Assembly (NCBI GenBank): GCA_030544235.1
Contig: CM060471.1
Location: forward strand, 1,374,348 to 1,438,347
Length of the DNA stretch: 64,000 nt
Origin: Lepturacanthus savala
Lineage: Eukaryota; Chordata; Actinopteri; Scombriformes; Trichiuridae
Direction of reading: 5' to 3'
Shown here in pieces: positions 53,301 to 55,932 of the stretch. The notes beneath the pieces are model-generated. The model saw only the letters and a list, made by a program, of their open reading frames with translations, ran no database searches and was not told where the DNA came from. The position numbers and the translations under genes were made by a program. How positions within the stretch are numbered: position 1 is the stretch's first letter; each line of letters opens with the position of its first letter.

Positions 53301-55861
53301 AATGAATTAAAGATCTGTTGGTTTCTCTAAACCCACCCCACACCAAGCTCATTGGATCGGTGCAAAAACCCTGGGGTCCTGGGGGGGTCTGCTCACTACT
53401 GCTGACTCTGTAAGGATGCAGCCTGCAGGAAGAAATCCTGCTGCTGCTGTTTCACTACAAACCACTTCTTCTCCTAACCTCCGTCGTTATCCCTCTGAAC
53501 ACAAAGTTTAGACTCTGAGATATCACAAACATGCGGAGCTGCTTTCATTAGTTGATTAATCAGTCAATAATAAGTTCATTATTCAGCACCAATGCAAAAC
53601 ATTTCCCCTTCAAGGCTCTTGAAGACAAGGATCTTTTTCTTCTCTTGGACTCGTTTTATTATGAATGTAATATTTTGGGGTTTTAAGATGCTTTATAATC
53701 TCACCTTAGACAACAGGGTATTATGTCACCAATTTCTGACATTTTACTAGCACAGATTAATATTTAAATTTCCATGGTCTAAAAATTGCTGCATGCATTT
53801 ATGGTCCAAAAGCACCTAGTTAGACCTGTAGCAACATAGCAGTTTGTCTTCTTACACACTCACATGACAACCACCCCCACCCCCCCATTGAAAAGCCCAC
53901 TTTGTTGTGATTGGCCAATCACTGTTAGATATGCTTCCACCCCTCAAAGAGCTGGGGTTGAACAGAAAAAAGAAGTCAAGGGCTGCATCTGAAACGAAAG
54001 TTGCACTGCCTACTCACCAGTAGCTACCACTAGTTAGCATCACTGTCTACTAACCAGTAGCTACTACTAGAGATGCACCGATCAGATACCCGAATTGGAT
54101 ATCGGCTCTGATATTGACCAATTAGTGGGATCAGATATCAGATTAAAGAGGCTGATCCAGTGTTCCGATCCAGTAATGCATCTAGTTACTTTGATTCTAT
54201 GTTTGCAAGCTGGTTATGTCAGCATGCAGACCAGCACAGCATGCTAGCAAACACAGAGCAGCACAGTATGCTAGCAAACACAGAGCAGCACAGTATGCTA
54301 GCAAACACAGAGCAGCACAGTATGCTAACAAACACAGCTACATGGAGCAACCGCCAGACCAAGCCAAGTCTGTCATTTGGAAACATTTCAGACTTAATAA
54401 ACCATCAGGTGGGTGCGATATCTGCAACACGAACATTGTGAGGGGTTGTAATAATGTTCCTAAATATAACACCACAAACAACAACCCAGCTCTGACGTGT
54501 GTCCCAGGCTTTGAACGACCCGCTAACACTTGACTGTGCCAAGACCATAGACCTTATTCCTGACTTCCTGTACTATTCATACTGCTCATTCCTTGCACAT
54601 AACTTTTACATAATCTGTTACTTGTGTGTTATTTAATTCTATTTTATTTTAAGTTTTTTATTTTATACTTTATTTAAGTATCATAGCACGTCTGTCAGCG
54701 GTGCGATGCGTCCCCTGTGCAGACCTGCCAAATATATGCATATCTTATGCATAGCACTGCTTCTTATATACCGGATATCAGCCGCTACGCTCAGCCCAGG
54801 GATCGGTATCAGAAAAACCTGGATTAGTGCATCATTATCTACTACTCCTTAGAGTCATTTAGAAATGTAATTTCAAAAAGCACTGTTTTTTTCAATAAAG
54901 ATAACTTTAAACTAATCAAAAATATACTCTACCTTGCTAATTTGGTAAATAACTATTCTAGATGCAAGTATCTGGTTTGTGGTGCATCAATATCTACATA
55001 GGTGTAAAGAAGCCCATTTCCAGCAACTATCAGTGTTTTAATGGTACAATGTGTTTGCTCATTGCATCAGAAGGTTAATGGATGATTAGAAAACCCTGAA
55101 AAAAACAGTTTAGCTGGTTAGAGAAGATAGAAAACTGACCTTCCTTTGACAAAAGCAAAGTCTGAAGGAAAAAAATATTGTAAATATAAATCATTATTTC
55201 TAACCTTGTCAATGTTTGGACTATATTTTCTATTCATATTACAACTAATGGTGGTAAATAAAAGTGTGACTTTTCATGGAAAACACTAAATTGTCTGGAC
55301 AGTAGTATGTGTGTGTATATATATATAATTGTATATACATATACATATATATATAATTTATTTAGTGAGATGATAGTCTTGATGTTTATTTTTCCCTTTG
55401 CCTTGCTCAATTTTATGTTTATGTAAGAACATAGTGTAGATTCTTACTTGAATTTGTAATTATTGTATTGCTCAATACAATTTGGGGAAAAAAGGGAAAA
55501 CTTCTTCTACTGGGTTGACTTCTGGGCGTTCTAGTTGGAAGCGACTAAGGTATTCAGACGTTCTACAAAGCGGGTTCATCACTTTGGCCGACTATTAGGT
55601 AGGAAGTAGGCGGTTCCAGACACAGCAAGACACTTTGGAAGGAAGAAGCGGCTACATGGATTGATGGATCCATGGATCCATGAGTGGGTTCTATTAACTT
55701 CAATTCCTCATGTGACATCACAACAGGAGATATTTTTAAACAACTTCTGTTCAGCCCAGTTTCTGCAACACTACAGAGGACAGATCCCTACAGCCTTATT
55801 TCACAATTTGTGCATTAGTAGTAACACCAGAGACCTGAATATGTACACACAAGCACTGAAA

Positions 55862-55932
<71 letters not shown>

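Larger units (their letters stand above)
54069..54838 (+). mobile_element. hAT DNA transposon relic, 770 bp, with BED-finger fragment
   Basis: Exact 8-bp duplication ctactact at 54061-54068 and 54839-54846. Ends agagatgcaccgatcagata and (inverse) ataatgatgcactaatcc. The terminal regions carry gatcggtatcag/ggatatcggctc strings typical of a widespread fish hAT family. Internally deleted. Confidence 0.85.
53981..55625. repeat. possible TIR-bounded element enclosing the hAT relic
   Basis: ggctgcatctgaaacgaaag at 53981 and ggttccagacacagc at about 55611-55625 form a weak inverted pair, as in a common teleost repeat starting gctgcgtcyg. No duplication can be fixed. Confidence 0.3.
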
